Source of the DNA: an uncultured Desulfuromonadales bacterium
GTDB lineage: Bacteria; Desulfobacterota; Desulfuromonadia; Geobacterales; Pseudopelobacteraceae
Reading direction: 5' to 3'
NCBI GenBank assembly: GCA_903868145.1
Contig: CAIPTY010000058.1
Span: 62,001 to 126,000 of the forward strand
DNA: 64,000 bases
Part shown: positions 9,524 to 20,378 of the stretch, piece after piece
How positions within the stretch are numbered: the stretch's first letter is position 1
How the letters are laid out: each line of letters starts with the position of its first letter
Made by a program: the position numbers and the translations under genes
The notes under the pieces: model-generated
Databases searched by the model: none
Told to the model about the DNA's origin: nothing
Seen by the model: the letters and a program-made list of their open reading frames with translations, nothing else

Positions 9524-9756
9524 TACTTTTTTGATATGTGCCAGACCTCCATAAACGGCTACCGCAGCCTCTCAACTCTCTTCCAATGCGCTTATTCTTC
9601 AGGATCTGGTTCTCCGGTTCAAGTTGGCCTGACAGGAGAATACCTGTTTACAGTAAAACGACCTCTGTGGTACTATGCGCGGGGCTTTTTTGCGATGACG
9701 CGGCGTAAATGAAAATCTGAACGGATAAAATCTGTTACCTTAACCTGGGAGGTTAC

Positions 9757-10149
9757 ATGAGTATAAAAACGCTGATTGTGGAAGACGATTTCATGAGCCG
9801 CAAGGTCATGCTTGCCTACATGTCACCTCTGGGCGAGTGCGACATCGCCGCCAACGGCTCCGAGGCCATTGAGGCCTTCATGATGGCTCACGCTGCGGGC
9901 AATCCATATCATTTAATCGCCCTCGACATTATGATGCCGGAGATGAGTGGGCAGGAAGTTCTCAGACGCATCCGGCAGGTGGAAACGGATCAGGGGCTTG
10001 CCGCAGTAAAAATTGTCATGACAACTGCACTGGATGATGCCAAGAATATCATGGATGCCTTCAAAAACCAGTGCGAGGGTTACCTGGTCAAACCGATCAT
10101 GTATGAGACGCTGATGGAGATGTTGCGCGACCTCAAACTGCTGGCCTGA
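9757..10149 (+). CDS. single-domain CheY-like response regulator
   Basis: A 130-residue stand-alone receiver domain with no output domain. The acidic pocket is Asp11-Asp12 (VEDDF), the phospho-acceptor is Asp57 (ALDIMMPEMSG), the switch Thr is in MTTALD (about 89-90) and the conserved Lys is in LVKP (Lys112). GGAGG before the ATG supports the start. It lies 108 bases before the CheB/CheR/kinase fusion and probably receives phosphate from it or from the HDOD kinase; this is inferred from gene order only. Confidence 0.87.
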   Translation: MSIKTLIVEDDFMSRKVMLAYMSPLGECDIAANGSEAIEAFMMAHAAGNPYHLIALDIMMPEMSGQEVLRRIRQVETDQGLAAVKIVMTTALDDAKNIMDAFKNQCEGYLVKPIMYETLMEMLRDLKLLA

Positions 10150-10257
10150 AACGATCACATCATGGCGGTGCCACACCGCCCTGGCAGCCACTTTTCTATC
10201 CTTGCTCGCAGCAATCGCCTGCACTCAACGTCGACCTTTTTGCCAAGGAGATACGAG

Positions 10258-13200
10258 ATGACCAGTACAACCGGCTCTTCCGATGTGTCCAAAATAAAGC
10301 CTTCCCACATTGTGGGCATCGGCGCATCCGCCGGAGGCCTGAGCGCTCTGGAGCAGTTCTTTGACAACATGCCCCCGGACACCGGCATGGCCTTTGTCGT
10401 CATCCAGCACCTCTCCCCCGACTTCAAGAGCCTCATGGACGACCTGCTGTCCCGTCACACCTCCATGCCCATCCATCGGGTCACCAGCGGTATAGAGCTG
10501 CAGCCTGACAGCATCTATCTGATTCCTCCCAAAACCCATATGACTATCCGGGAAGAAAAGCTCTACCTGACCGAAAAGACCATCAGTCCGCACACCGAGC
10601 TTCCGATTGATATTTTCTTCAACTCGCTGGCAGAGGACGCCGGAGACCGCGCCATCGGGGTTGTCCTCTCCGGAACCGGCTCCGACGGTTCACGGGGGAT
10701 AGCATCCATCAACAAAAACGGCGGGCTGGTGCTTGTCCAGTCACCCGAATCGGCACAATTCGACGGTATGCCGCGTAACGCCATCGCCACCGGCCTCTGC
10801 GACTTCATCCTCCCCCCTAACCGGATACCACGCATCCTGATCGAATACGCAATCAGCCCCCTCGCAGTACGCACCAGAATGCATCATGAACTGGAAGTAT
10901 TTGAAGATGAAGGAGAATACGCCGGCATATTCGCCCTGCTGCGCCGCGGCTATAACCTCGATTTTTCCAAATACAAGGGTTCCACCGTCGGCCGCCGTAT
11001 CCGCAGGCGCATGGAATTTCGCCAGATATCCGAAGTAGCCGACTATGCCACCATCGTCTCCGGCGACCAGGGAGAACTGGAACTGCTCTACAAAGACCTG
11101 CTCATCGGCGTAACCGAATTTTTCCGCGACAAGCAGGCATTCGACTTTCTGGAAGAGGAGATCATCCCCCGGCTCTTTGCAAACCTGCATCGGGGCGATG
11201 ACCTGCGTGTCTGGTCCGCGGCCTGCGCCACCGGCGAAGAAGCCTATTCAATTGCGATCCTGCTGGCTGAGAAGGCTGAAGAGATCGGTTTCATGGGAAA
11301 GATCACCGTATTTGCCACCGATGTCCACAAAACCTCCCTGGACTTCGCCTCTCAGGGTCTGTATGACCGGGCCCGGCTCACCAACGTAAGCCCGGAACGC
11401 ATGGACAGATTTTTCAAAAAAGAGGGCGGCGACCTGTTCCGTGTTACATCCGAACTGCGCAAACTCGTCGTCTTCGCGCCCCACAACCTGCTCAACGATC
11501 CCCCCTTTACCAGGCTGGATCTGGTCTGCTGCCGCAACCTCCTGATCTACTTCCAGAGTGACGTCCAGGAAAAAGTCATATCACTGTTCCACTTTGCCTT
11601 GAAGATAGACAGCATCCTCTTCCTTGGCAGCAGCGAAGGCCTGGGGGCATTTGCCGGCGAGTTCGAAGTCATCGCCAACCAGCACAAGCTGTTCCGCAAG
11701 ATCCGTGACCTCAAGCTGGCGATCAACCTGGACGCCAATCGTATCGATCGCAAACCGAACATCCCGGTAACCATGTTCCAGCCGGGAAGCAGCCGCACAA
11801 TCGGCATTGATCGTCAGGTACTCTCCGATTACGACACCCTGCTGCGCAGACATATACCACCCGGCGTCCTGATCGACGAGAATCGAAACATAATCCACTA
11901 CTTCGGCAACGTCGCAGAATATCTGAAAATGCCCGAAGGGAGAGCCGAGCAGAACATCCTGGCACTTGTGGAAGACAACCTCCACATTGCCCTCACCACC
12001 TCACTGCAACGCGCCGACTCCACCCGGCAGTTCATCGTCACCCGCAATGTCAGGATCAAGCGCGGCACCACAGAATTTCTGATCGACCTGAATGTATCTC
12101 CTCTGCCGGATGAAAAAAGCCACACAACCCATTATCACGTCTATTTCGAGCGGGTACGCCAGACGGATCAACCGGCCCCCCCGGAAATATCCGAAGATGC
12201 GGACTCGACAAACTTCGACGTGGAAAACCATTTCCGCCAGCACGTCGCCGATCTCGAGATGGAACTGCAATCCACCCGCGAGAACCTGCAGAGTACCGTC
12301 GAAGAGCTGCAGACCAGCAACGAAGAGCTGCAGGCCACCAACGAAGAACTGCTCGCCTCCAACGAAGAGCTGCAGAGCACCAATGAAGAGCTGCACTCCG
12401 TCAACGAAGAGCTCTACTCGGTCAACTCCGAATTCGAACGTAAAAACCTGGAGTTGAAACAGCTCAACAACGACCATGAAAACCTGCTGGCCAGCACCGA
12501 CATCGGCACCGTATTCCTCGACCGCCAGCTCCGTATCCGCAAATACAACCCAGCCATCGCCTCGTTCTTCAAACTTCTGCCCCAGGACATCGGCCGTCCC
12601 ATCGACCACATCGCCTACCACCTCTCCCAGCAGGAAGAGATGCTGGCCGACATCAACCGCGTCCTGGGCAACGGCATTCCCGTTGAGCAGGAAGAAGAGA
12701 CCCGGGATGAACGATGGCTTCTCAGGCGGATCATGCCGTTTCGCACCGAGACCGGCCAGGTGGAGGGTGTGGTCATAACGTTCACCGACATCACCACCAT
12801 CAAGGCGGCCGAACTGAAGGTGCTGTCTCTCAACGAAGAGCTTGAGCATAAGGTTGAGGAGCGCACGCAGGAACTGCAACTGGAGGTTCAGGAACGTCGT
12901 CGGGCTGAGCTGACGCTGCGCAAACTGTCGCGGGCTGTCGAACAGAGTCCGGCCACGATCGTGATCACCGACACCCAGGGTACGATAGAATTTGTCAACC
13001 CCAAGTTTACCGAACTTACCGGATATACCCCCGAAGAAGCTATTGGCCAGAATCCCCGCCTGCTCAAGTCGGGCAAGACACCGCCCGAGACACACACGGA
13101 ACTGTGGGAGACCATATCTGCGGGGAAAACCTGGGAAGGGGATTTTCTGAACAAGAGCAAGGACGGCACGTTGTTCTGGGAGCATGCCACGATCTCTGCG

Positions 13201-14484
13201 CTGCGCGATGACAGCGGAGTGGTCACACACTACCTGGCCGTCAAGGAAGACGTTACCGAAAAGAAAAACATCGTACAGCAGCTCATCGCCGCAAAGGAGC
13301 ACGCCGAAGATGCCAACCGGGCCAAGAGCGAATTTCTGGCCAACATGAGCCACGAGATTCGAACCCCCATGGACGGAATTATGGGGATGTCCCAGTTATT
13401 GGGGTTCTCGGAGTTGAACGAAGAGCAGCGGGAGTATCTGAGTGCAATTCGCAGCTCTTCAGGCAACCTGCTCTCTCTTATCAACAATATTCTTGATCTC
13501 TCCAAAATCGAGGCAGGCAGGATTGAGCTTGAGGCCAGAGATTTCAGCCTGAGAAGCAGCATTGACGATGTGACAAAAACCCAGATAGCAAGTTTCCGCA
13601 TGAAAGGCATTGAATTACACACGAAAATATCCGCCGATATTCCCGACTTGCTGAACGGCGACCAACTCCGGTTGAAGCAGATACTTATGAACATTCTGGG
13701 CAATGCAGTCAAGTTTACCAATAAGGGCAGTGTTACGATTTCGGCAACACTTGACCGGCAAATGGATGATATCCTCTTCGTGAAGCTGAGCATCCTCGAC
13801 ACCGGCATCGGCATAGCCCCCGATGCTCTGGAGAATGTCTTCAACCCTTTCTGCCAGGAAGACTCGTCCACCACGAGGAGATACGGCGGAACCGGACTCG
13901 GACTCTCCATCAGCAAAAAACTGGCGGGGGTTATGGGAGGGGAAATCTGGGCAGAGAGCGAGAAAGGGACCGGGAGCACGTTCACGGTCGTCCTCCCCCT
14001 CCGGGAGGCCCTTGATGCTGAGAGCACTCTCGATACCGATACTGCCGCTGCCGATTTCAAAATTGATCAGGAGGCACTCTGGAAAGGGAAACCCATCCAT
14101 TTTCTCGTGGTTGACGATCAGGAGATCAACCTTACGGTCACGACCAAACTTCTTGAAAAGATCGGCCAGACCTTTGAAACAGCCGAGGGGGGAAGTGAAG
14201 CGCTTGAAAAATGGAAGAACGGTCGCTTCGATATTATCCTGATGGATATAGAGATGCCCGAAATGGACGGCGTTGCCGCTGCCCGCTTTATCCGGAACGC
14301 CGAAAAGGACACGGACCGGGAGACCCCCATCATTGCCCTCACTGCACATGCCCTGAAAAATGACCGGCAATATTTTCTGGATTTGGGATTTCACGGCTAT
14401 GCGTCCAAGCCGATTGACATGGACTGCCTGCTTGGAGAGATCAGACACTGCCTGAAGATGCCGCCGGAGACAGCTTCTCTCTAA
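10258..14484 (+). CDS. CheB-CheR-PAS-histidine kinase-REC fusion protein
   Basis: A 1408-residue signalling fusion. In order: a CheB-type methylesterase ([16 protein letters not shown] with Ser24, His51 in VIQHLSPD, Asp143 in SGTGSDG); a CheR methyltransferase ([14 protein letters not shown] motif [13 protein letters not shown]); a long coiled coil of ELQ(S/A)TNEEL heptads at about 660-720; two PAS domains, the second in [20 protein letters not shown]; a HisKA domain with His1032 in [12 protein letters not shown]; an HATPase with [13 protein letters not shown]; and a C-terminal receiver with Asp1330 ([11 protein letters not shown]). The upstream in-frame ATG at 10162 lacks a ribosome site, whereas 10258 has AAGGAG, so 10258 is used. 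No transmembrane segment is seen. Such CheB/CheR/PAS proteins are thought to sense through the methylation pair rather than by serving chemoreceptors. Confidence 0.9.
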   Translation: MTSTTGSSDVSKIKPSHIVGIGASAGGLSALEQFFDNMPPDTGMAFVVIQHLSPDFKSLMDDLLSRHTSMPIHRVTSGIELQPDSIYLIPPKTHMTIREEKLYLTEKTISPHTELPIDIFFNSLAEDAGDRAIGVVLSGTGSDGSRGIASINKNGGLVLVQSPESAQFDGMPRNAIATGLCDFILPPNRIPRILIEYAISPLAVRTRMHHELEVFEDEGEYAGIFALLRRGYNLDFSKYKGSTVGRRIRRRMEFRQISEVADYATIVSGDQGELELLYKDLLIGVTEFFRDKQAFDFLEEEIIPRLFANLHRGDDLRVWSAACATGEEAYSIAILLAEKAEEIGFMGKITVFATDVHKTSLDFASQGLYDRARLTNVSPERMDRFFKKEGGDLFRVTSELRKLVVFAPHNLLNDPPFTRLDLVCCRNLLIYFQSDVQEKVISLFHFALKIDSILFLGSSEGLGAFAGEFEVIANQHKLFRKIRDLKLAINLDANRIDRKPNIPVTMFQPGSSRTIGIDRQVLSDYDTLLRRHIPPGVLIDENRNIIHYFGNVAEYLKMPEGRAEQNILALVEDNLHIALTTSLQRADSTRQFIVTRNVRIKRGTTEFLIDLNVSPLPDEKSHTTHYHVYFERVRQTDQPAPPEISEDADSTNFDVENHFRQHVADLEMELQSTRENLQSTVEELQTSNEELQATNEELLASNEELQSTNEELHSVNEELYSVNSEFERKNLELKQLNNDHENLLASTDIGTVFLDRQLRIRKYNPAIASFFKLLPQDIGRPIDHIAYHLSQQEEMLADINRVLGNGIPVEQEEETRDERWLLRRIMPFRTETGQVEGVVITFTDITTIKAAELKVLSLNEELEHKVEERTQELQLEVQERRRAELTLRKLSRAVEQSPATIVITDTQGTIEFVNPKFTELTGYTPEEAIGQNPRLLKSGKTPPETHTELWETISAGKTWEGDFLNKSKDGTLFWEHATISALRDDSGVVTHYLAVKEDVTEKKNIVQQLIAAKEHAEDANRAKSEFLANMSHEIRTPMDGIMGMSQLLGFSELNEEQREYLSAIRSSSGNLLSLINNILDLSKIEAGRIELEARDFSLRSSIDDVTKTQIASFRMKGIELHTKISADIPDLLNGDQLRLKQILMNILGNAVKFTNKGSVTISATLDRQMDDILFVKLSILDTGIGIAPDALENVFNPFCQEDSSTTRRYGGTGLGLSISKKLAGVMGGEIWAESEKGTGSTFTVVLPLREALDAESTLDTDTAAADFKIDQEALWKGKPIHFLVVDDQEINLTVTTKLLEKIGQTFETAEGGSEALEKWKNGRFDIILMDIEMPEMDGVAAARFIRNAEKDTDRETPIIALTAHALKNDRQYFLDLGFHGYASKPIDMDCLLGEIRHCLKMPPETASL

Positions 14485-14509
14485 TCAGGGTTGTGGATAC
14501 GCGGGAGCT

Positions 14510-16687
14510 ATGATGCAGCAGATACCCATAACGATTCGGAATGAAATCGAGTCGATCAATTTACCGCCGATCCCGCAGGTGCTGCTGCGGTTTTTAAGGG
14601 TGGCGGAAGATGATCGGGTATCGATCGCAGAACTGGCAGTTCTGGTCGGCCATGATCCTGCCCTGAGCGCCCGTTTTCTCACGATCGCCAATTCAGCAGC
14701 ACTACGTCGCGACAGGGAAATAACGAGCCTTGAGCAGTGTATCATTGCCTTGGGAACCCGGTTGGCGCGAACCCTTGCGGCGTGTCTTGCAATCCAGAAC
14801 GTCTTCGCCCGCGCTGCCGGAGAAATCCAGTACGATTTCAGAGGGTTTTGGGGACATTCCCTGAAAGTTGCCGAAATGTCCCGCGCCATGGCACTCAACA
14901 AAAACTACCCTGACACCGAAGAGGCCTTTCTGGCCGGGCTCATGCACGATGTCGGCCTGCTGCTCCTGCTGGGAAGCGAGGGGGATCGCTATGGTGAGCT
15001 TCTGCGAAAAAGCATCGATGAATCCGTATTGAACGACATGGAAAAACCGATGATCGGAACAGATCACGCCGCTGTCGGGGCATGGCTGGTCGATCACTGG
15101 AAACTGCCATCTTTCATGTCGGACGCGATCCTCTTCCACCACAAAGCGCCAGGCGAGATTATGGATGCGGATACGCTGAGCAAATTCGTCTGGTCCTCCC
15201 ACATCATCAGCACCTATAATGAAAAACTCGACCTCACGCACATATCACACCTGCCCGATCTGGTTGCCGTCACGACCATACTGGGAATTGACATAGCCGA
15301 TGTGGCGGCCATCCGGGATCAGGCGGCCGCGCAGGTTGCCATGCTTGCCGATGCCCTTGGTGTCGCCGGGTCAGCCGATGCGAGGACACTCCCGTCCCCG
15401 CTCACTCCGCAGGATAGCTGCAAATTACGCCGCACCGATGCCGACCCTGTCCTGTCACAGATAGATGACATGGTTCGGGATATGGCCCTGATTCACTCAC
15501 TGCAGCAGGATCTTTCGGCGCTGTGCAGTGAGGAAGAGATATTTCTTGCCATACGGGAGTCGGCCAAAATTCTTTTTGGTCTCGGTAAGATCGCCTTCCT
15601 GTCAGTCAACCCGGAAAGAACATTCCTTTCCGGCGCCGGATTTGCGGGGCAATCCGCTTTACTGCAGCGCCTGGAAATCAGGCTCGATCGCCCCACAAGC
15701 CTGGTTGCGGCAGTCGCTCTGGGCGAACGTCCATACGCCACATTCGACAGGGATCGACCGGTTGACGTCTCGCTGGTTGATACTCAAATAGCCCACATAC
15801 TTGACAGCGAAGGTCTCCTCTATGTCCCGATGCGTATTGGTGACCGGCATATCGGGGTCATGGCCTACGGGATTACCGTATTACAGCACGCCCGCATCCA
15901 GAAACGTCTCGACTGGATGACCCGTTTTGCCGGTCTGGCATCTGCCAGCATTGAAGCATTGCGAGAAATCCGCGCTCATGAGAAAACCATTGAGGCAGAT
16001 CTGACGAGCCGCTTTGAAATGCAGGCACGCAGGGTTGTGCATGAGGCGGGCAACCCACTCAGCGTCATCAAAAACTATCTGAAGATCGTAACGCTCAAGA
16101 TCCCGGGTGAAAGCGGTGTTCAGCAGGAGCTGGATATTCTCGAAGAGGAAATCGACCGGGTTTCCCTCATCCTGCAGCGTTTGAATTCCGTACATGACAC
16201 ACCTCTCATTGCAGGCTCCGTTGATCTGCACGGCATCATTGACGGAATGCTCTCGCTGTACGGCGACTCGCTTTTTGCGAGTCGAGGCATTTCCGTTGAA
16301 AAAGCAGACTATGCTCCGATCCCCCCGATTGCGGCTGATCGGGACAGCATCAAACAGATTCTTCTGAATATCTGGAAGAATGCCTCCGAAGCCATGACAG
16401 AGGGGGGCCGCATTGTAATCTCCACTAAGGACGACAGTGTGGAAAACGGGAAACACTGTGTAGAACTCCGTTTAAGCGACTCCGGTCCCGGTCTGCCGCC
16501 TGATGTTGCGACGAAGCTTTTTCAGCCGCTGGAACCCGACCGGCGCCCCGGTCATTCGGGTATAGGCCTCTCCATCGTTGCTTCTCTGGTGGAGCGTCTG
16601 CACGGTCGTATCACCTGCCGGAGCGAGGCGGGGCTCGGCACCTGTTTCACCATTCTGCTGCCATGCACCACCCTGAGAAACTCATGA
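14510..16687 (+). CDS. HDOD-GAF-histidine kinase fusion
   Basis: A 725-residue cytoplasmic protein. The N-terminal HDOD domain spans about residues 8-210 (LPPIPQVLLRFLRVAEDD, LVGHDPALSARFLTIANSA, AGLMHDVGLLLLLG). A GAF-like domain lies at about 335-480. A dimerisation/phospho-acceptor helix has His511 in VVHEAGNPLSVIKNYL, and the HATPase domain has N-box ILLNIWKNASEAM and G-boxes DSGPGLPP and HSGIGLSIV. HDOD joined to a complete kinase is an uncommon architecture; HDOD proteins often link to c-di-GMP or motility signalling. GGGAG precedes the ATG pair at 14510/14513. The stop overlaps the ATG of the REC-PAS-GGDEF-EAL gene by 4 bases, which suggests that gene as its phosphotransfer partner. 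Confidence 0.87.
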   Translation: MMQQIPITIRNEIESINLPPIPQVLLRFLRVAEDDRVSIAELAVLVGHDPALSARFLTIANSAALRRDREITSLEQCIIALGTRLARTLAACLAIQNVFARAAGEIQYDFRGFWGHSLKVAEMSRAMALNKNYPDTEEAFLAGLMHDVGLLLLLGSEGDRYGELLRKSIDESVLNDMEKPMIGTDHAAVGAWLVDHWKLPSFMSDAILFHHKAPGEIMDADTLSKFVWSSHIISTYNEKLDLTHISHLPDLVAVTTILGIDIADVAAIRDQAAAQVAMLADALGVAGSADARTLPSPLTPQDSCKLRRTDADPVLSQIDDMVRDMALIHSLQQDLSALCSEEEIFLAIRESAKILFGLGKIAFLSVNPERTFLSGAGFAGQSALLQRLEIRLDRPTSLVAAVALGERPYATFDRDRPVDVSLVDTQIAHILDSEGLLYVPMRIGDRHIGVMAYGITVLQHARIQKRLDWMTRFAGLASASIEALREIRAHEKTIEADLTSRFEMQARRVVHEAGNPLSVIKNYLKIVTLKIPGESGVQQELDILEEEIDRVSLILQRLNSVHDTPLIAGSVDLHGIIDGMLSLYGDSLFASRGISVEKADYAPIPPIAADRDSIKQILLNIWKNASEAMTEGGRIVISTKDDSVENGKHCVELRLSDSGPGLPPDVATKLFQPLEPDRRPGHSGIGLSIVASLVERLHGRITCRSEAGLGTCFTILLPCTTLRNS

Positions 16688-18912
16688 TAAATCTGGGTAT
16701 AACATACTCGAACCCTTCGTTTGAGTGGCTCGAAGAAGTGCAGCGCATACTCATCGTTGACGACGAATCACGAATGCGCGACAGTCTGCGGCTGCTTCTG
16801 GAGGGTACGGGGCGGGAAATACTGGAGTGCAGCACCGGTAACAGGGCACTAACGATCCTCAAGAGCCAGGAGATTGATCTCGTACTGCTCGACATCAATC
16901 TTCCGGACATTTCCGGCCTGGAAGTGATGGAGTGGATTGCCGCCAACCATATTCCGTCCAGCGTGATAATGGTCAGCGCCGATGTGCATATTGACTCCGC
17001 AATACGGGCGTTGCGCTGCGGCGCTGTCGAGTTTGTACGCAAACCGCATGAACTGGGAGCCATCCAGCACAAAGTGGACAACGTCCTTCAGCGGCGAATA
17101 CTTGAGCGTAATCAGGTACTCATGACGGCGCAGCTTGAACAGTCGGAGCGCCTCCACCGGTTTCTTGTGGAAACTTCTCCCGATATCATCTATACGCTCG
17201 ACCAGGAAGGGCGTTTCATATTCATCAATGCCCGGATAGAGTCACTGCTTGGCTATTCACGCGAGGAACTGATCGGAAAGCATTACACTACAATTGTCCT
17301 TGAAGATGACCTGAAACAGGCAACCTACGCGTTTACCGAGCGACGCAACGACGACCGCGCCACTTCCAATTTTGAAGTCCGTCTTGCATGCAAAAACAAC
17401 AGTTCCCAGCATGCGGGACGTCCCCACATTGTTGCCATGCTGAGTTCGGTCGGCATTTACGACACCTGGCAGGAAAACCAGCAAGAGCCGGCAAGGCGTT
17501 TTCTGGGAACATATGGCGTGGCTCGCGACGTCACCGAGTTTAAAATTGCCGAGGAAACCATCCATTTTCAGGCGATGCATGATCACCTCACCAGCTTGCC
17601 CAACCGGAGGCTTTTCAAAGACCGCCTGGAATTTTCAATGGCCCAGTCCAGACGCCACGGCGGCGCTGTCGGGATCATGTTCATCGATCTCGACCGTTTC
17701 AAACTGGTAAACGATACGTATGGGCACGCCGAAGGTGACGAACTGCTTAAGGATGTCGCCAGGAGAATTTCAGGCTGCGTGCGTTCCAGTGACACTCTGG
17801 CCCGTCAGGGGGGGGATGAATTCACGGTTTTGCTACCGGATTTGCATAACCCTGAGGAAGCCTCCCTCATCGCAGAAAAAATCCAGGAAGAGCTCAAGAA
17901 TCCTTTCACCGTCTCCGGGCTGACTTTCCGTGCGACCGCAAGTATCGGGATATCAATCTTTCCCCGTGATGGAGACAACGCTGATCTCCTGCTGAAGAAT
18001 GCCGACATCGCCATGTACAAGGTCAAGGCCAGCGGCAAGAATGGATATATGTTTTTCGCAAAGGAAATGAACTCCTGCTATCACGAGCGCATAAGTCTTG
18101 AAAACGAGTTGCGCCAGGCCATACAGAATTCAGAGTTTGAACTGTATTATCAGCCTCAGATACACGTGAAAAGCAGAAAAATCGTGGGGCTGGAATCCCT
18201 GATACGCTGGCAGCATCCTCAACACGGTCTTCTGAGTCCAAACGGCTTTATTGATATGGCGGAAGAGACCGGACTCATAAGCGCCATAACCGACTGGGTA
18301 CTGAATGAGGCGTGCAGACAGATTGTCCTCTGGCGGGCCATGGGAATGGAAGATCTCCGCGTTGCGGTCAATGTTTCTCCCCATGAGTTTAACAATGACG
18401 CCGTGGTTGACCGTATCATCTCCAGCCTGGCGAAACACAACCTCCCCGGTCATGTTCTCGGCATCGAAATTACGGAAAATCTTCTTTTACATGATGTTGC
18501 GGGGGTGATCGACAAGATCCGGCAATTGCGCGAACAGGGGATACATATTTCAATTGATGATTTCGGAACCCGCTACTCCTCACTGAACTACCTGCGGAAG
18601 TTCCCTATCAACACAATTAAGATAGACAAGTCGTTTGTCCGTGATCTTGATGAACATCACAATTCGTCTGCAATCATCCTCGCCATAATAGGCATAGCTC
18701 GCGGCTTCGGATTGCGCGTCATGGCAGAGGGGATTGAAACTAAATTTCAGATGCGGGCCTTACAGGCACTGGGATGTGAAGAGATGCAGGGGTATTTTTT
18801 CAGCAGGCCGCTTCCCGCCGCGGAGCTGCAACAGCTGTTGTTTGATCCGAACGGAAGAGATAAACTTTGTGCGGACATCGCCTCGGCTATGGCAAAAAAT
18901 CCTTCGTCATAA
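16684..18912 (+). CDS. REC-PAS-GGDEF-EAL response regulator (c-di-GMP turnover)
   Basis: A 742-residue protein with a receiver domain (LIVDDESRMRDS, phospho-acceptor Asp70 in LLDINLPD), a PAS domain (ETSPDIIYTLDQEGRFIFIN), a GGDEF domain with intact GGDEF at 376-380 and an RSSD inhibitory I-site five residues earlier, and an EAL domain with Glu504 (GLESLIRW), EITENLLL, SIDDFGTRYSSL and KIDKSFVRD. Both cyclase and phosphodiesterase motifs look intact, so the net activity cannot be predicted. The start at 16684 forms an ATGA overlap with the kinase stop; an in-frame ATG at 16663 would add seven residues. Phosphorylation by the upstream HDOD kinase is inferred from the coupling. The 3' end overlaps the convergent gene by 26 bases. 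Confidence 0.9.
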   Translation: MINLGITYSNPSFEWLEEVQRILIVDDESRMRDSLRLLLEGTGREILECSTGNRALTILKSQEIDLVLLDINLPDISGLEVMEWIAANHIPSSVIMVSADVHIDSAIRALRCGAVEFVRKPHELGAIQHKVDNVLQRRILERNQVLMTAQLEQSERLHRFLVETSPDIIYTLDQEGRFIFINARIESLLGYSREELIGKHYTTIVLEDDLKQATYAFTERRNDDRATSNFEVRLACKNNSSQHAGRPHIVAMLSSVGIYDTWQENQQEPARRFLGTYGVARDVTEFKIAEETIHFQAMHDHLTSLPNRRLFKDRLEFSMAQSRRHGGAVGIMFIDLDRFKLVNDTYGHAEGDELLKDVARRISGCVRSSDTLARQGGDEFTVLLPDLHNPEEASLIAEKIQEELKNPFTVSGLTFRATASIGISIFPRDGDNADLLLKNADIAMYKVKASGKNGYMFFAKEMNSCYHERISLENELRQAIQNSEFELYYQPQIHVKSRKIVGLESLIRWQHPQHGLLSPNGFIDMAEETGLISAITDWVLNEACRQIVLWRAMGMEDLRVAVNVSPHEFNNDAVVDRIISSLAKHNLPGHVLGIEITENLLLHDVAGVIDKIRQLREQGIHISIDDFGTRYSSLNYLRKFPINTIKIDKSFVRDLDEHHNSSAIILAIIGIARGFGLRVMAEGIETKFQMRALQALGCEEMQGYFFSRPLPAAELQQLLFDPNGRDKLCADIASAMAKNPSS

Positions 18913-20182
18913 CAACCTCGGTTCCCCCCTTGCCGTCAGCTTTCAGAAGGCACAAGGCATTATGCGCCGGCAAAGGGATATTAGTCGTAAGCTGTCTGCC
19001 GCTCTTTTTATATGCCTGATTCAGAACCTCGATAATCTCAACATCCGATATGCTTTCCAGGGTTTTTTTGGTGTAAACAAACCAGTCACCGGTCTCTTTC
19101 CTGATCAACTTCATCTCCGGCACACCATTTCTCAACCTGTTTAATTTTACACGCACAGACGCGGCGTCAGGCGCACCTGTTTCACCGCCTCCCGCTGCAT
19201 CATGACCGGTCTTTTCAGCCGATGCCCCATTCTGCTGGGCATGCTGCTGATGATTGGCCGCCTCCACAGCCTTGGTGAGATTTTTATCGTAGTCCGCCAT
19301 TTTTTTGGCAATGGCGTTCAGATTTCCCAGAAGTGACGCGCCTGCCGCGTTCTGCACCCGCTGAACATCAAGCAGGGAAACAAACATATACATCTGGGCG
19401 GCAGCCAGCAGAGCCACGAGCACAGATGAAAGTATCAGAAAGGTCTTCGAGAGGACATTTTTCGTTCCGACGCCCGAAGCAAAAGCCTCCAGTTCGGCAG
19501 CCAGAAAATCATGCTTGTTCGACAGGCTGTTAAGCTGCTGTATAAGACAGGCTGTATCGTTCGAGACCACCTGGATACCAGACGAAAGAGCCTGTGTCTG
19601 AGCCAGTGAATCTTTCTGGGACTGCAGGAGGGCTGCGAGTTCCACCTCCACTCCATGGTTTTCCGCAGCGCTGCTCACGGGCTCCCCGGCCATGGCCGAT
19701 GCCCCCTTTTCGGCAGGTGGCTCCGGGACAATTTCCTGCTTTTCGCTCTCGTCGACAGCACTCCCGCCCAGAAGAGCCGGAACTTCATCACTCGAATCGG
19801 GTACCGTAACCTTCGGAGCACCCTCAGACTCACCATCTGTCGCATCCAGTGCCTCACCCGAACGGGGATTCCCAACGGGTGCCGACCCGTCCACACGAGC
19901 GCCTTCATCATTTTCGAGGACATCCGTACCGGGGTGATCAGGCGTATTTTCCCTGTCAGCATCATCCGTCGGAGCCGGCGTTTCGATAACCGCATCATCC
20001 GCCCTGGCAACAGGAACTGCAGCCTCGTCTTCCACAGACACGCCCGCAGCCTTGACGGCATCGTCCGCCGCTTTCCCCTCAGCGGTCAAATCCTGCGGAA
20101 CAGGTGCAACATCAGCATCGGCAGCCTTCTGCCCGGGTGCGATCAGATCTTTTTCGCTGTGATCATCAGGTGCATTTGCCAT
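18887..20182 (-). CDS. acidic single-pass membrane protein, function unknown
   Basis: A 431-residue protein I do not recognise. Residues 1-185 are low-complexity, acidic and Ala/Pro-rich (many D, E, A, P), probably disordered. A helical segment follows (VELAALLQSQKDSLAQTQAL), then one membrane helix (FLILSSVLVALLAAAQMYMF, about 250-270), a linker rich in Gln and Ala, and a compact C-terminal domain of about 85 residues (VKLNRLRNGVPEMKL to the end). The layout suggests a cytoplasmic disordered tail and a periplasmic C-terminal domain. GGAGG lies nine bases before the ATG at 20182, which decides the start over upstream ATGs at 20191 and 20320. It overlaps the convergent c-di-GMP gene by 26 bases. 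Confidence 0.7.
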   Translation of the reverse strand: MANAPDDHSEKDLIAPGQKAADADVAPVPQDLTAEGKAADDAVKAAGVSVEDEAAVPVARADDAVIETPAPTDDADRENTPDHPGTDVLENDEGARVDGSAPVGNPRSGEALDATDGESEGAPKVTVPDSSDEVPALLGGSAVDESEKQEIVPEPPAEKGASAMAGEPVSSAAENHGVEVELAALLQSQKDSLAQTQALSSGIQVVSNDTACLIQQLNSLSNKHDFLAAELEAFASGVGTKNVLSKTFLILSSVLVALLAAAQMYMFVSLLDVQRVQNAAGASLLGNLNAIAKKMADYDKNLTKAVEAANHQQHAQQNGASAEKTGHDAAGGGETGAPDAASVRVKLNRLRNGVPEMKLIRKETGDWFVYTKKTLESISDVEIIEVLNQAYKKSGRQLTTNIPLPAHNALCLLKADGKGGTEVVMTKDFLP

Positions 20183-20297
20183 GGGACTCATCCTCCGGCC
20201 TAATGAGGCTATCGCTTGTAAAAGTCTGTTTTTCTTTGCGAACCTTGCAACTTTGCGTGAGTGGCTGCTTTTATAAAAGCTCTTCCGCACCCGCAAT

Positions 20298-20333
20298 AAA
20301 ACGAGGCAGCCATCGTTCACTCATGGCTGCCTC
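20298..20333 (-). terminator. rho-independent terminator of the thymidylate-kinase-like gene
   Basis: A perfect 11-bp stem (20303-20313 with 20323-20333) with a 9-base loop. On the minus strand it is followed by GTTTTA. It lies 46 bases after the stop of the kinase-like gene, so the acidic protein gene further on must have its own promoter between about 20190 and 20300. Confidence 0.78.
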
Positions 20334-20378
20334 CAGAATTCAGGGGATATGCGATACTGCCGGGCGCCTGTTTCAAGC

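Noticed and set aside
10162-10257. N-terminal extension of the CheB-CheR fusion
   Set aside because: No ribosome site at 10162 and no conserved sequence in the 32 residues; AAGGAG stands before 10258.
12001-13353. 450-codon open frame on the minus strand
   Set aside because: Antisense of the coiled-coil/PAS part of the CheB-CheR-kinase fusion; its [11 protein letters not shown]-like repeats are only the mirror of the heptads.
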